8,442 nt of DNA from Desulfobacterales bacterium C00003060 (GCA_001751085.1 MAXP01000312.1:1-8442), one strand, 5' to 3'. Counted from the first letter of the stretch, positions 1-6,184 are shown. A program made the numbers and translations. The notes: generated by a model not told the origin, from the sequence alone.

Positions 1-1
1 G

Positions 2-301
2 CTTACCCCTTTTCCGCATACCAAGGCCTTTGATGATTTGAAACAGCAGGATCGAATTTTTTCTTACGACTGGAATGATTATTCCGCCGACAAAGTTGTT
101 TATTATCCCAAGCACATGTCTCCGGATAGGCTGCAGCAATTATTGCATTATGCCTGGGATAGCTTTTATCAGGATGAGCCCCAGGAATTGAAGATGTTCA
201 AGCTGTTTCAGCAGGTGATCCGCAAGGAAATGGTGGACAAGACCTTCAGGCCCCGAAAACGGGCACTTTCGTCATATGCCTTTGGGAAAGACCTTGGATA
301 A
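2..301 (+). CDS. B12-binding-type radical SAM protein, C-terminal fragment (cut by left edge)
   Basis: The frame is open from base 2 to the TAA at 299-301 and gives 99 residues of a protein whose start lies outside the window. It begins with LTPFPHT, which matches the segment just after the radical SAM barrel in B12-binding radical SAM proteins (ILTPxPGT-like). A DW-x2-Y segment, a hydrophobic strand followed by PKHMSPDRL, and an aromatic WDSFY helix follow, as in the C-terminal extension of that family. The cobalamin domain and the iron-sulfur CxxxCxxC motif are not visible, so the reaction is unknown. It is the only gene on the plus strand and converges with the minus-strand radical SAM gene, with 8 bases between the two stop codons. 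The family call is inferred from this tail alone. A TTG at base 38 could be mistaken for a start, but the similarity continues upstream of it. Confidence 0.7.
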   Translation, partial: LTPFPHTKAFDDLKQQDRIFSYDWNDYSADKVVYYPKHMSPDRLQQLLHYAWDSFYQDEPQELKMFKLFQQVIRKEMVDKTFRPRKRALSSYAFGKDLG

Positions 302-309
302 GACTATAT

Positions 310-1794
310 TTAGTCGAGATCCTCAAAGGCATTCAATCTCGTCCATCGCCTTACCTCCCGTTCGTATCTTCCTTCCCATCCGTGCTTCTTCAGGACGTGG
401 CCAAGAATAACTTTTAGCGCCGGCTTGAACGCGTACATCCAGATGGAGATCCATCCTTGTCCCTGGCTTTGGACAATCCCTGATGGATCCCACCATCCCA
501 AAACTTTCTGCCGATGATACCAGAACAGGTACTGAAGTCGATCAGATTCAAGATACCTGGTTTTCACATTAGCCCACAAGCCACTGTAGAGTTTGTAATT
601 GTCAGTATTAGTAACAAGACCTTGATCGATCAGGGCTCTTCGCATTTCAGTCTTGGGATATGGCGTAAGTATCTGGCAATAGGATGCATCAGCTCCAATG
701 GAATTCAGGTATTCGTAGTTGCGAATAACAGCTTCTTCGTCGTCTTCAGGAAAACCGAAAATCATTCCGCCAATGACCATCACGCCATATCTATGGCAAT
801 TCTCCACGGCTTTCCTGGCGGCCCCACTAACGTTGGCTTTCCCAGCGGTCTCCAGGTTCGCCTTGGAAGCACTTTCAATCCCAAGAAATACGGATTTGAA
901 CCCCGCGAGAGCCATTTTTCTTACCATTTCTTCGTTTTGCGCCATTGAAATGCAATCCGCCTGGACCACCAGATTCAGATTTCTGTACTTCCTTTCAATT
1001 ATGGCATCACAAAGCCTGATAACACGTCTTGGGTCTAACACCATGTTGTCATCAACAAGAAAAACCCAGCGGGTTTTGCGTTTGTAGTAGATGTCGTCCA
1101 GATCGGCCAGAACTCGTCTGATCGGAAATGTTCTGAAGGTACGCCCGTACATGTGCTTCATGCTGCAAAAATTGCATGAGCGAGTACATCCCCGCGAGGT
1201 CTCCATGAGCTCGATCTTGTTATACATGATATGGTATCCCCAAGTTAGCCTTCTCTTGTCACGGATTGGAAGTTTGAGCCGGGACAAATCAAGGGTTTTC
1301 CCTCTGGGGTTGTGAACGAAATCCTGGCCCTCTTTGTAGGAAAGGGATGGGATGCTGCTGAACTGGTCTTTTCCTGCGAGTGCGTTGACGAGACGTCGGC
1401 ACGCCTCCTCCCCTTCGCCGCGGATCATAAAATCGATCCACTCCGCCTCAGGGGATTCGGCAATTTCCTTACTCATCAGGGTTGCATGATACCCGCCTAT
1501 CACGATCTTCACGCCGGGCAGCAAGTGCTTGGTCAATTTGGCCAGCCTAATACAGGTATCATATTGCCACGCCATGGCCGATAGCCCCACAAGGTCAGGC
1601 CTAATCTTTCGCATCGTCCTAGTCAGATACTTTCTTGCGGAGCGCCGTTTGCGTATCAGGTCAATGAGATAGACGTTATGTTCTTCGTCAATATGTCCAC
1701 CGACACTTGCAATGCCAAGGTTCGGCATGTGAATGGCCGTTTCGTGAATAATTATCGGCACCACATCCGGCATGGATATCAGTATAACTTTCAT
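310..1794 (-). CDS. B12-binding-domain radical SAM protein
   Basis: This 494-residue protein has a typical length and layout for B12-binding radical SAM enzymes. Residues 1 to about 145 form a Rossmann-like cobalamin-type domain, with GLSA near 70-73, IGGYH near 99-103 and RGEGEE at 125-130. The DxHxxG cobalamin-ligand motif is absent, as in many members. The radical SAM barrel follows, with cysteines 203, 207 and 210 in CTRSCNFC (the 4Fe-4S cluster that cleaves S-adenosylmethionine). FLGIES lies at 303-308, IFGFPEDD at 345-352 and ILTPYPKT at 375-382. The C-terminal tail is rich in Trp and Arg. I chose the ATG at 1794 because GGGAG at 1804-1808 lies 9 bases upstream; the GTG at 1800 would be only 3 bases from it. 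It is the last gene of the minus-strand block, 60 bases after the PlsC-like gene. The substrate is unknown. Methylation, cyclisation or another modification of the pathway lipid is inference from position. Confidence 0.88.
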   Translation of the reverse strand: MKVILISMPDVVPIIIHETAIHMPNLGIASVGGHIDEEHNVYLIDLIRKRRSARKYLTRTMRKIRPDLVGLSAMAWQYDTCIRLAKLTKHLLPGVKIVIGGYHATLMSKEIAESPEAEWIDFMIRGEGEEACRRLVNALAGKDQFSSIPSLSYKEGQDFVHNPRGKTLDLSRLKLPIRDKRRLTWGYHIMYNKIELMETSRGCTRSCNFCSMKHMYGRTFRTFPIRRVLADLDDIYYKRKTRWVFLVDDNMVLDPRRVIRLCDAIIERKYRNLNLVVQADCISMAQNEEMVRKMALAGFKSVFLGIESASKANLETAGKANVSGAARKAVENCHRYGVMVIGGMIFGFPEDDEEAVIRNYEYLNSIGADASYCQILTPYPKTEMRRALIDQGLVTNTDNYKLYSGLWANVKTRYLESDRLQYLFWYHRQKVLGWWDPSGIVQSQGQGWISIWMYAFKPALKVILGHVLKKHGWEGRYEREVRRWTRLNAFEDLD

Positions 1795-1803
1795 GAGCAC
1801 TCG

Positions 1804-1808
1804 CTCCC
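1804..1808 (-). promoter_or_regulatory. Ribosome binding site deciding the radical SAM start
   Basis: On the minus strand this reads GGGAG. It lies 9 bases before the ATG at 1794 but only 3 bases before the in-frame GTG at 1800, so the ATG is the better start. Confidence 0.55.
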
Positions 1809-1815
1809 GTAGTGC

Positions 1816-1838
1816 GCTCGAGCACCCACAGCTCGAGC
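1816..1838 (-). other. Intergenic hairpin made of two copies of GCTCGAGC
   Basis: GCTCGAGC occurs at 1816-1823 and again at 1831-1838, separated by a 7-base loop. The octamer is its own reverse complement, so the two copies form a perfect 8-bp stem and are also direct repeats. The hairpin lies after the stop of the PlsC-like gene and just before the ribosome binding site of the radical SAM gene. No T-run follows it on the minus strand, so it is not a standard intrinsic terminator. A processing or stabilising element, an attenuator, or a dyad protein-binding site are possible roles, all inferred. Confidence 0.5.
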
Positions 1839-1854
1839 TGAGAATAACAACGAA

Positions 1855-2649
1855 TCACGAATGATGCCGTGCGCTTTGCGTTGACAACAACGTATGCACG
1901 TGCAACATCAGTCTTGAAATTGAGAAGGTCTTGCTTTGATAATCCGGCTCAATGGTTTCGAGGATCTCTAATGTAATAGTGTTCGGAACGCATGTGCTAA
2001 ACAAGAATCTTCCCGGCCGAAACAACGCGTCGGTATTCCGGATAAACAAGACCTTGATCGGGGTCCTGCAAAGCCTCGCGATCTTAAAGGCGCCTTTGTT
2101 GAGGCTGCCTATGTTTCCATCCGGACTTCTGGTTCCTTCGGGGAATATGAAGAGGTTCCCACCGGCTGCCAGATAGTGGTTCATCGATTCGATATGCTGA
2201 ATCATCAATTCCTTGAACTTTCCCTCCGAAGTTGAAGGAATGTATCCGGACAGTTTCAGCATATTGCCGAATATGGGTATTTTGAACAAGCTGCTTTTTG
2301 CTATGGTCTTATGTTTTTCAAACAGAGAAATCAAGAGAAGGGGATCAAGGTAAGATACATGGTTGCAAACGATGACGCAAGACCTGATGCCGGACACGTC
2401 ACTGCCTATGCGCCACTTATGCTGCGGGACGAGAACACGGACCAGAATAAAAAAGCCTTTGTAGAACCTGTGGTTTAGTCGCTGAAAGGACGTTTCGCGA
2501 TTTTTGGAAAACAGGTATACCATTAGATAGAACAGAGAAAAGAAAACCAGAAAACCAACAGTGTAATAGCCCCAAACCAACAGTGTAACCACAAGATCGG
2601 CAACCCATTTTGTGGGCCTGGTCAAGAAATGTTTTTCAGATCTGTCCAT
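1855..2649 (-). CDS. PlsC-like lysophospholipid acyltransferase (LPLAT family)
   Basis: This 264-residue protein should transfer an acyl chain from acyl-ACP or acyl-CoA to a lysophospholipid or related acceptor at the inner membrane. Residues about 16-48 form a hydrophobic segment that is probably one long or two short membrane helices. The catalytic H-x4-D motif is HVSYLD, with His97 and Asp102. The acceptor-binding block FPEGTRS is at 169-175, and KGAFKIA at 185-191 and PIKVLFI at 197-203 follow as in 1-acyl-glycerol-3-phosphate acyltransferases. The frame stays open upstream into the ketosynthase gene, but the ATG at 2649, 8 bases after the ketosynthase stop, gives a normal family N-terminus. 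No strong ribosome binding site precedes it, so translational coupling is likely. In polyene-type clusters such enzymes are thought to attach the product to a membrane lipid. It could instead be a housekeeping PlsC that has joined the operon. Confidence 0.88.
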   Translation of the reverse strand: MDRSEKHFLTRPTKWVADLVVTLLVWGYYTVGFLVFFSLFYLMVYLFSKNRETSFQRLNHRFYKGFFILVRVLVPQHKWRIGSDVSGIRSCVIVCNHVSYLDPLLLISLFEKHKTIAKSSLFKIPIFGNMLKLSGYIPSTSEGKFKELMIQHIESMNHYLAAGGNLFIFPEGTRSPDGNIGSLNKGAFKIARLCRTPIKVLFIRNTDALFRPGRFLFSTCVPNTITLEILETIEPDYQSKTFSISRLMLHVHTLLSTQSARHHS

Positions 2650-2657
2650 TTTTGTGA

Positions 2658-3890
2658 TCAAATTTTCTTGATAATGATACTTGTATTGACCCCCCCAAAG
2701 GCGAAATTCTGGATTGCGGCAATTCGGATATCGCACTCGGCAATGCCGGTCGCGTGGCGGATCATGGCACACCTCTCATCGATTTTATCCAGATTCAGTG
2801 TCGGGGCAACAAATCCTTCTTCCATCATGTAAAGAGCAATAATCAACTCTATGGCTCCGCACGATCCCATGGTGTGCCCCATATAGCTCTTCAACCCCGT
2901 GATGAGCGGCGAATTCCCGTATACGTTATAGATCGCCTGGGCTTCGACTACATCCCCCATCTTTGTGGCAGTTGCGTGGGCACTGACAAGATCCACCTCA
3001 TCGGCGCTAATCTTCGCGTCCTGAAGTCCGAGTCGTATGGTCCTGGTTATTGCATCCACATTCGGGAAAATCAGATCGCCGCCGCTGTTGTTACATGAAA
3101 ATCCTGTGACCTCACAAAGGATATTCGCCCCCCGCCTTTTCGCAAATTCATATTCCTCAAGCAATACGGCCCCGGCGCCTTCCCCAACAACCAACCCATC
3201 CCTTCGGACGTCAAAGGGGCGAGGCGTTAGATGCGGGGCATCATTAAATGCCGTCGAGCAGGCCAGCAGGTTGTCAAATACTGCAACTGTGGTAGTGTCA
3301 TACTCATCAGCCCCGCCACAGAGCATGGCATCCTGCATGCCATATTTGACCATTTCATACCCGAGTCCGATGGACTGGCTGCTGGTCGTGCAGGCTGTGG
3401 ATGAAGAGATGACCCTGCCGGTAATACCGAACATCTTTGTTATGTTCACTGCAGTCGTGTGGACCATTGATTTCAGATAATCGACTGCTCCGATGGAAGA
3501 GAATTCGGATTTGGAATTGCTGAAAAAGGACCTATATATTCCCCGCTGAACCGAGGGACTCCCGTGGGTCGAACCGAAGGAAACTCCTAACCTGCCGGAT
3601 GTGATGAAGTCATCGCTCAGTCCTGCCCCTTCAAGGATCTCCTTTGCCACCTGGCAGGCATAAAATGCCACGGGGCCCATGGTTTTGCGATACGTTCGCT
3701 TGAAATCGTACTCAATTGGGTAGTCGACCGTGCCGAAGACACCGGAATGGATATGGTCAGACAGAAGACCATCATCCCGCAGTTGCTTGACTCCGGATGT
3801 CCCATCTACCAGGTGTCTTATGATCTCTTCTTTGGTACGTCCAATCGGTGTTATTGCTGAACATCCGGTGACTACAACTCTTCGTTCCAT
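2658..3890 (-). CDS. FabF-like beta-ketoacyl-ACP synthase
   Basis: This 410-residue condensing enzyme has the usual KAS II length. It should perform decarboxylative condensation of malonyl-ACP with an acyl-ACP in the cytoplasm. The nucleophile is Cys167 in SSSTACTTS. The two catalytic histidines are His305 in HATATKMGD and His339 in KSYMGHTMGS, with Lys334 before the second. The C-terminal loop is FAFGGVNTS at 396-404. The catalytic set is complete. However, HATAT replaces the usual HGTxT, MGD replaces the usual ND ending, and FGGVN replaces FGGTN, so it is a divergent, secondary-metabolism-type enzyme rather than the housekeeping FabF. The ATG at 3890 has AGGGG at 3896-3900, 5 bases upstream. 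It follows the ACP gene by 28 bases, so that ACP is its likely partner. No ketoreductase, dehydratase or second ketosynthase is in the window. The exact product class (aryl polyene, alkylresorcinol or other) cannot be read from this gene alone. Confidence 0.93.
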   Translation of the reverse strand: MERRVVVTGCSAITPIGRTKEEIIRHLVDGTSGVKQLRDDGLLSDHIHSGVFGTVDYPIEYDFKRTYRKTMGPVAFYACQVAKEILEGAGLSDDFITSGRLGVSFGSTHGSPSVQRGIYRSFFSNSKSEFSSIGAVDYLKSMVHTTAVNITKMFGITGRVISSSTACTTSSQSIGLGYEMVKYGMQDAMLCGGADEYDTTTVAVFDNLLACSTAFNDAPHLTPRPFDVRRDGLVVGEGAGAVLLEEYEFAKRRGANILCEVTGFSCNNSGGDLIFPNVDAITRTIRLGLQDAKISADEVDLVSAHATATKMGDVVEAQAIYNVYGNSPLITGLKSYMGHTMGSCGAIELIIALYMMEEGFVAPTLNLDKIDERCAMIRHATGIAECDIRIAAIQNFAFGGVNTSIIIKKI

Positions 3891-3918
3891 TACGACCCCT
3901 ATTCATGAAAGCAGGATT

Positions 3919-4173
3919 CTATCTTCTTGTCGATGCCAGCGACTCAACGTAGTCGACGATCTGGTTGATGGTCCGAACATCCATGGCCTTCTCCTTTTCT
4001 TCCCTGCTCAGTTTTGCCCCCAGCATTATCTCAATCTCTCTCAGCAACTCGATGGCATCAACACTATCAAATCCGTGCACATCCCTCAGATTATCATCCG
4101 GATCGGGATTCTTGAATTCAAATACATCCTGAAAGATCCTCATGAGTTCGGTTTTTATCTCATCTCGTGTCAT
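3919..4173 (-). CDS. Acyl carrier protein
   Basis: This 84-residue acidic protein has the length and pattern of a stand-alone acyl carrier protein. The phosphopantetheine attachment site is Ser37 in GFDSVDAIEL, equivalent to the usual DSL/DSxxxxEL motif. A typical helix I precedes it, and the conserved final helix (INQIVDYVES) closes the fold. It would carry the growing chain and pair with the adjacent ketosynthase, with the ligase, acyltransferases and thioesterase as other likely partners. The ATG at 4173 has GGAG at 4184-4187, a fairly distant 10 bases upstream and overlapping a 10-bp palindrome. The C-terminus is basic (STRR). Upstream lies the MITE-like element, so this gene may open a separate transcript or be read through from the acyltransferase gene. 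A post-translational activator (phosphopantetheinyl transferase) is not seen here. Confidence 0.93.
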   Translation of the reverse strand: MTRDEIKTELMRIFQDVFEFKNPDPDDNLRDVHGFDSVDAIELLREIEIMLGAKLSREEKEKAMDVRTINQIVDYVESLASTRR

Positions 4174-4184
4174 ATATCACTTTC

Positions 4185-4194
4185 TCCACGTGGA
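4185..4194. promoter_or_regulatory. 10-bp perfect palindrome overlapping the ACP ribosome binding site
   Basis: TCCACGTGGA is a perfect palindrome lying 11 bases upstream of the ACP start codon. Its right half on the minus strand contributes the GGA of the ribosome binding site. It could be an operator half-dyad or form a small RNA stem hiding the site. Such a short palindrome can also arise by chance. No promoter that I trust is visible nearby. Confidence 0.25.
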
Positions 4195-4211
4195 ACAGCA
4201 ATACAAGGTTA

Positions 4212-4380
4212 GATTAATAGGCATCTTTCATGAGTCAGTTTACACTTTTTCCTGGCATTTTGGTTGCATTCAGGTGTCAGGACACATGTAGGTTTCTGAA
4301 GCCTGAACACTGAAACCCGGCCTTCATTTCGAAAAAAGTGTAAACTACTTTTGCTCGATTTTGAAAGATGCCGATTAATA
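4212..4380. mobile_element. MITE-like foldback element with 8-bp direct repeats
   Basis: The 255-base gap between the ACP and LpxL-like genes is mostly this element. The direct repeat GATTAATA flanks it at 4212-4219 and 4373-4380, as expected for an 8-bp target duplication. Inside are perfect 11-bp terminal inverted repeats: GGCATCTTTCA at 4220-4230 and its complement at 4362-4372. A second, 14-bp perfect inverted pair, AGTTTACACTTTTT, is at 4237-4250 and 4333-4346. The body between the flanks is 153 bases and has no credible gene. These are the hallmarks of a non-autonomous miniature transposable element. Because ATTAAT is itself palindromic, the flanking repeat could also be read as extension of the inverted repeats. 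No transposase is present and I cannot name the parent family. Confidence 0.65.
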
Positions 4381-4406
4381 CTACACCTTTCAGCCTCATT
4401 CAAAAC

Positions 4407-4444
4407 AAAAAAGCGTAATGCCACAAAGTCAATCGCTCTTTTTT
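4407..4444 (-). terminator. Weak terminator-like hairpin at the end of the LpxL-like gene
   Basis: On the minus strand AAAAAAGAGCG (4444-4434), spanning the last codons, can pair with CGCTTTTTT (4415-4407) around an 18-base loop that includes the TGA stop. The stem has only three G/C pairs plus A/U pairs and needs a two-base bulge, but it ends in a T-run. This is marginal. If real, it would separate the ligase-to-acyltransferase half of the block from the ACP-to-radical-SAM half. Confidence 0.22.
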
Positions 4445-5364
4445 GTGTTTAGACCATCGGGTTTGTCACTGTCCAGAGGCTGTCCAAGTCGCGGCCCGAG
4501 AAAAGACTCGAAATGATACCATTCAAAGGGATGCCGGCAAACTGTCTGCTGCAGCAGGTCAGCGTATTTCTGGGCCGAGTGTCGGACAACCTCCTTCCTC
4601 TGATCCCGAGAGGCGCTCTCTATGTGTATGGGCTCCGATAGCGTAAAATGATACTGCCTCCTGCCTGTACGAAACGTAAAGAAGATGAACAGAGGAGCGC
4701 CGGAAAGAAGTGCAAACACATAGGGGAACTCCGGCAGGCAGACTTCATGCCCCAGGAATTCCACGGCAACGGTACGCTGATCCCTTTTCCACACCTTGTC
4801 ACCGGTCATGGAAACGAGTCCGCCTGATTTGAGGAATTGAATTCCGTTCACGATATCAAATGATGTCCCCTGATTCTGATCCACCGCAATGATCCGAATG
4901 CCACTCGCGAGAAGATCCTTTTTCTGAATACGCTCGATCTCTTCCTTGTACTGTATTCCCATGTACAAGAGCAATTTAATCTGAGGATCCTGCTGTCTCA
5001 TGAGATGTGCAGCAACCTCCCAGTTGCCGACATGGGACATGAGCATGATCCCTCCGGTCGTCCCCATTGCGGCTTCAACGTGTTCCCATCCCTCGGATGT
5101 GTGTGAGATATCGTCAAAATCCCTGGCCAGGAACCGATCCAGAAAAACGTATGTGAAATTCTGATACTGTTTCCAGGCACACCAGAGGTGATAGAACCGG
5201 CCCCTATCCGGAAAAAGGGCGCGGTAGAACCGGCAACTCACAGCAACCCGGCGGCGGGAAAAAAGGAAATATCCAGCGGCGACACCCCGAGATATGAGCA
5301 CAAATATCCACGGACCAAGTACCTTGGACATCAGGATGAGAGATCCGTAGAATATTCCCTTCAT
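4429..5364 (-). CDS. LpxL/HtrB-like lipid acyltransferase
   Basis: This 311-residue protein belongs to the lipid A late acyltransferase superfamily and has the family's usual length. A hydrophobic N-terminal segment at about residues 5-35 should anchor it in the inner membrane. The catalytic H-x4-E motif is HVGNWE, with His111 and Glu116. TGDK is at 187-190, VEFLG at 201-205, and the aromatic C-terminal block HPFEWYHFESF at 278-288 resembles the family's P-x-QW-x-W region. The ATG at 5364 lies 13 bases after the glycosyltransferase stop. A TTG at 5412 would overlap that gene and adds nothing conserved. No strong ribosome binding site is seen, so coupling to the upstream gene is likely. Aryl polyene clusters often carry a glycosyltransferase-acyltransferase fusion, and here the two activities sit side by side as separate genes. 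The acceptor is unknown. Housekeeping LpxL is less likely given the neighbours. Confidence 0.87.
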   Translation of the reverse strand: MKGIFYGSLILMSKVLGPWIFVLISRGVAAGYFLFSRRRVAVSCRFYRALFPDRGRFYHLWCAWKQYQNFTYVFLDRFLARDFDDISHTSEGWEHVEAAMGTTGGIMLMSHVGNWEVAAHLMRQQDPQIKLLLYMGIQYKEEIERIQKKDLLASGIRIIAVDQNQGTSFDIVNGIQFLKSGGLVSMTGDKVWKRDQRTVAVEFLGHEVCLPEFPYVFALLSGAPLFIFFTFRTGRRQYHFTLSEPIHIESASRDQRKEVVRHSAQKYADLLQQTVCRHPFEWYHFESFLGPRLGQPLDSDKPDGLNTKKSD

Positions 5365-5377
5365 GGAAGATAGTCGC

Positions 5378-6184
5378 CTAAGACGATCCCCCCGTGGGCT
5401 TTGGATCAACAATCCGCTGCATGATCAGACGGCTGAATGTACCGAAATTCCGCAAAAAATCAAAAAATGGGTGAAAGTGGGATATCTTCATGGGGCCTTG
5501 TTCGTACTTGACACGAACAGGGGCTTCGATGATCGGGATCTTGCTCCTTGTTGCCTTGACGAGGACTTCAACCTCGTATTGGAATCTTCTTGCCTTGACA
5601 TTCAGGTTCAAAGACTCGGACACGGGGTAAATCCTGAACCCGCTCTGGGAATCGAGCATTCGTGGCCCCCCGGAAACCCACACCCAGAAATTCGAAAACC
5701 CCCTCCCGAATCGGCTGGTCCAGGGAGCATTGGCTTCAAACATTGCCTTTCTCGTGCCAACGATGATGGGCCTTTGGTTTTTTGGGATGGACTGAATCAG
5801 CGTCATCGCATCTTCGGGATAGTGCTGACCGTCAGCATCCAGGGTAATAGCCCAATCCGCTGTCTTTGCAACTGCTGTTAGACCGGTCATGATCGCTGCT
5901 CCTTTGCCGCGGTTGACATGGTGACGCAAGACGTGGACACCGCGGATACCCTTGATGATGGCCAGGGTCGAATCGGTCGATCCGTCATCCACCACAAACA
6001 CGGGTATGTCGAGTTTCAGGGTCTCCCGGATAACATCTGCGACGCTTTGCTCGTGGTTGTAAACGGGGATGACAATAGCAAACATTTGCCTGTCAGAGCT
6101 TGGGGGCTTCGCCCCAATTGGAGTACCGGAGTGATGGAGTATCGGATTGCTGGAATCTCGAAAATCCGTCCCTGGCCGGATCAT
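5378..6184 (-). CDS. Family 2 glycosyltransferase (dolichol-phosphate-mannose-synthase-like)
   Basis: The GT-A fold glycosyltransferase core starts at the Met at base 6085 and runs 235 residues. It shows IVIPVYN, then DDGSTD (core 33-38), NRGKG (58-62), the metal and nucleotide-sugar binding DADGQ (83-87), and DSQSGFR (145-151). There are no obvious membrane helices. It should transfer a sugar from a nucleotide donor to a lipid or pathway acceptor on the cytoplasmic face. Two starts compete. The ATG at 6184 overlaps the upstream stop as ATGA and has GGAG 8 bases upstream, giving 268 residues with a 33-residue non-conserved leader. The ATG at 6085 gives the bare family domain but has AGG only 3 bases upstream and would leave an unusual 95-base gap. 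I prefer 6184 on translation signals, with low certainty, because the leader is encoded by repetitive DNA. The next gene is the LpxL-like acyltransferase. Confidence 0.85.
   Translation of the reverse strand: MIRPGTDFRDSSNPILHHSGTPIGAKPPSSDRQMFAIVIPVYNHEQSVADVIRETLKLDIPVFVVDDGSTDSTLAIIKGIRGVHVLRHHVNRGKGAAIMTGLTAVAKTADWAITLDADGQHYPEDAMTLIQSIPKNQRPIIVGTRKAMFEANAPWTSRFGRGFSNFWVWVSGGPRMLDSQSGFRIYPVSESLNLNVKARRFQYEVEVLVKATRSKIPIIEAPVRVKYEQGPMKISHFHPFFDFLRNFGTFSRLIMQRIVDPKPTGGSS
6100..6117 (-). other. GC-rich hairpin beside the octamer array
   Basis: On the minus strand a GGGGC/GCCCC stem closes over a GAA loop, with flanking TT/AA able to pair after a one-base bulge. It lies 14 bases before the inner ATG (6085) of the glycosyltransferase and directly abuts the octamer repeats. 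There is no T-run after it, so it is not an intrinsic terminator. It could affect initiation at the inner start. Confidence 0.5.
6116..6155 (-). repeat. Imperfect 8-nt tandem repeat, five units
   Basis: Read on the minus strand, five consecutive octamers follow one another: TTCCAGCA, ATCCGATA, CTCCATCA, CTCCGGTA and CTCCAATT. All share TCC at positions 2-4, and four of the five end in A. The array ends at the GGGGC hairpin. It falls between the kinase-fusion stop and the conserved core of the glycosyltransferase, where it would encode residues about 10-23 of the longer glycosyltransferase form. I believe comparable repeats are common between genes of sulfate-reducing Deltaproteobacteria, but that is recollection and unchecked. 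Confidence 0.55.

Noticed and set aside
302..315. GACTA/TAGTC hairpin between the two convergent stop codons, as a bidirectional terminator
   Set aside because: The stem is only 5 A/T-rich pairs with a 4-base loop and no T-run on either strand.
514..1584. Several plus-strand open frames opposite the radical SAM gene
   Set aside because: They are antisense shadows of a gene with clear motifs; none shows a recognisable domain.
2691..2697. Run of seven C (G on the coding strand) near the ketosynthase end as a slippage or phase-variation site
   Set aside because: The frame is intact through the conserved FGGVNTS motif, and a single short run is weak evidence.
2650..2772. N-terminal extension of the PlsC-like acyltransferase into the ketosynthase gene
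   Set aside because: The extension overlaps conserved ketosynthase codons, looks random and lacks family similarity; the ATG at 2649 gives a normal N-terminus.
4220..4372. Assignment of the MITE-like element to the IS256 family from the 8-bp duplication and a GTTTACAC-like motif
   Set aside because: The motif is in the opposite orientation to the one I remember for IS256-type ends, and 8-bp duplications occur in several families.
4209..4424. 71-codon open frame on the minus strand between the LpxL-like and ACP genes
   Set aside because: It spans the inverted repeats of the MITE-like element, resembles no family I know and has low-complexity Ser/Lys/Arg content. It is open by chance.
6100..6117. 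GGGGC hairpin as an intrinsic terminator after the kinase fusion
   Set aside because: No T-run follows on the minus strand and the glycosyltransferase core starts 14 bases later.
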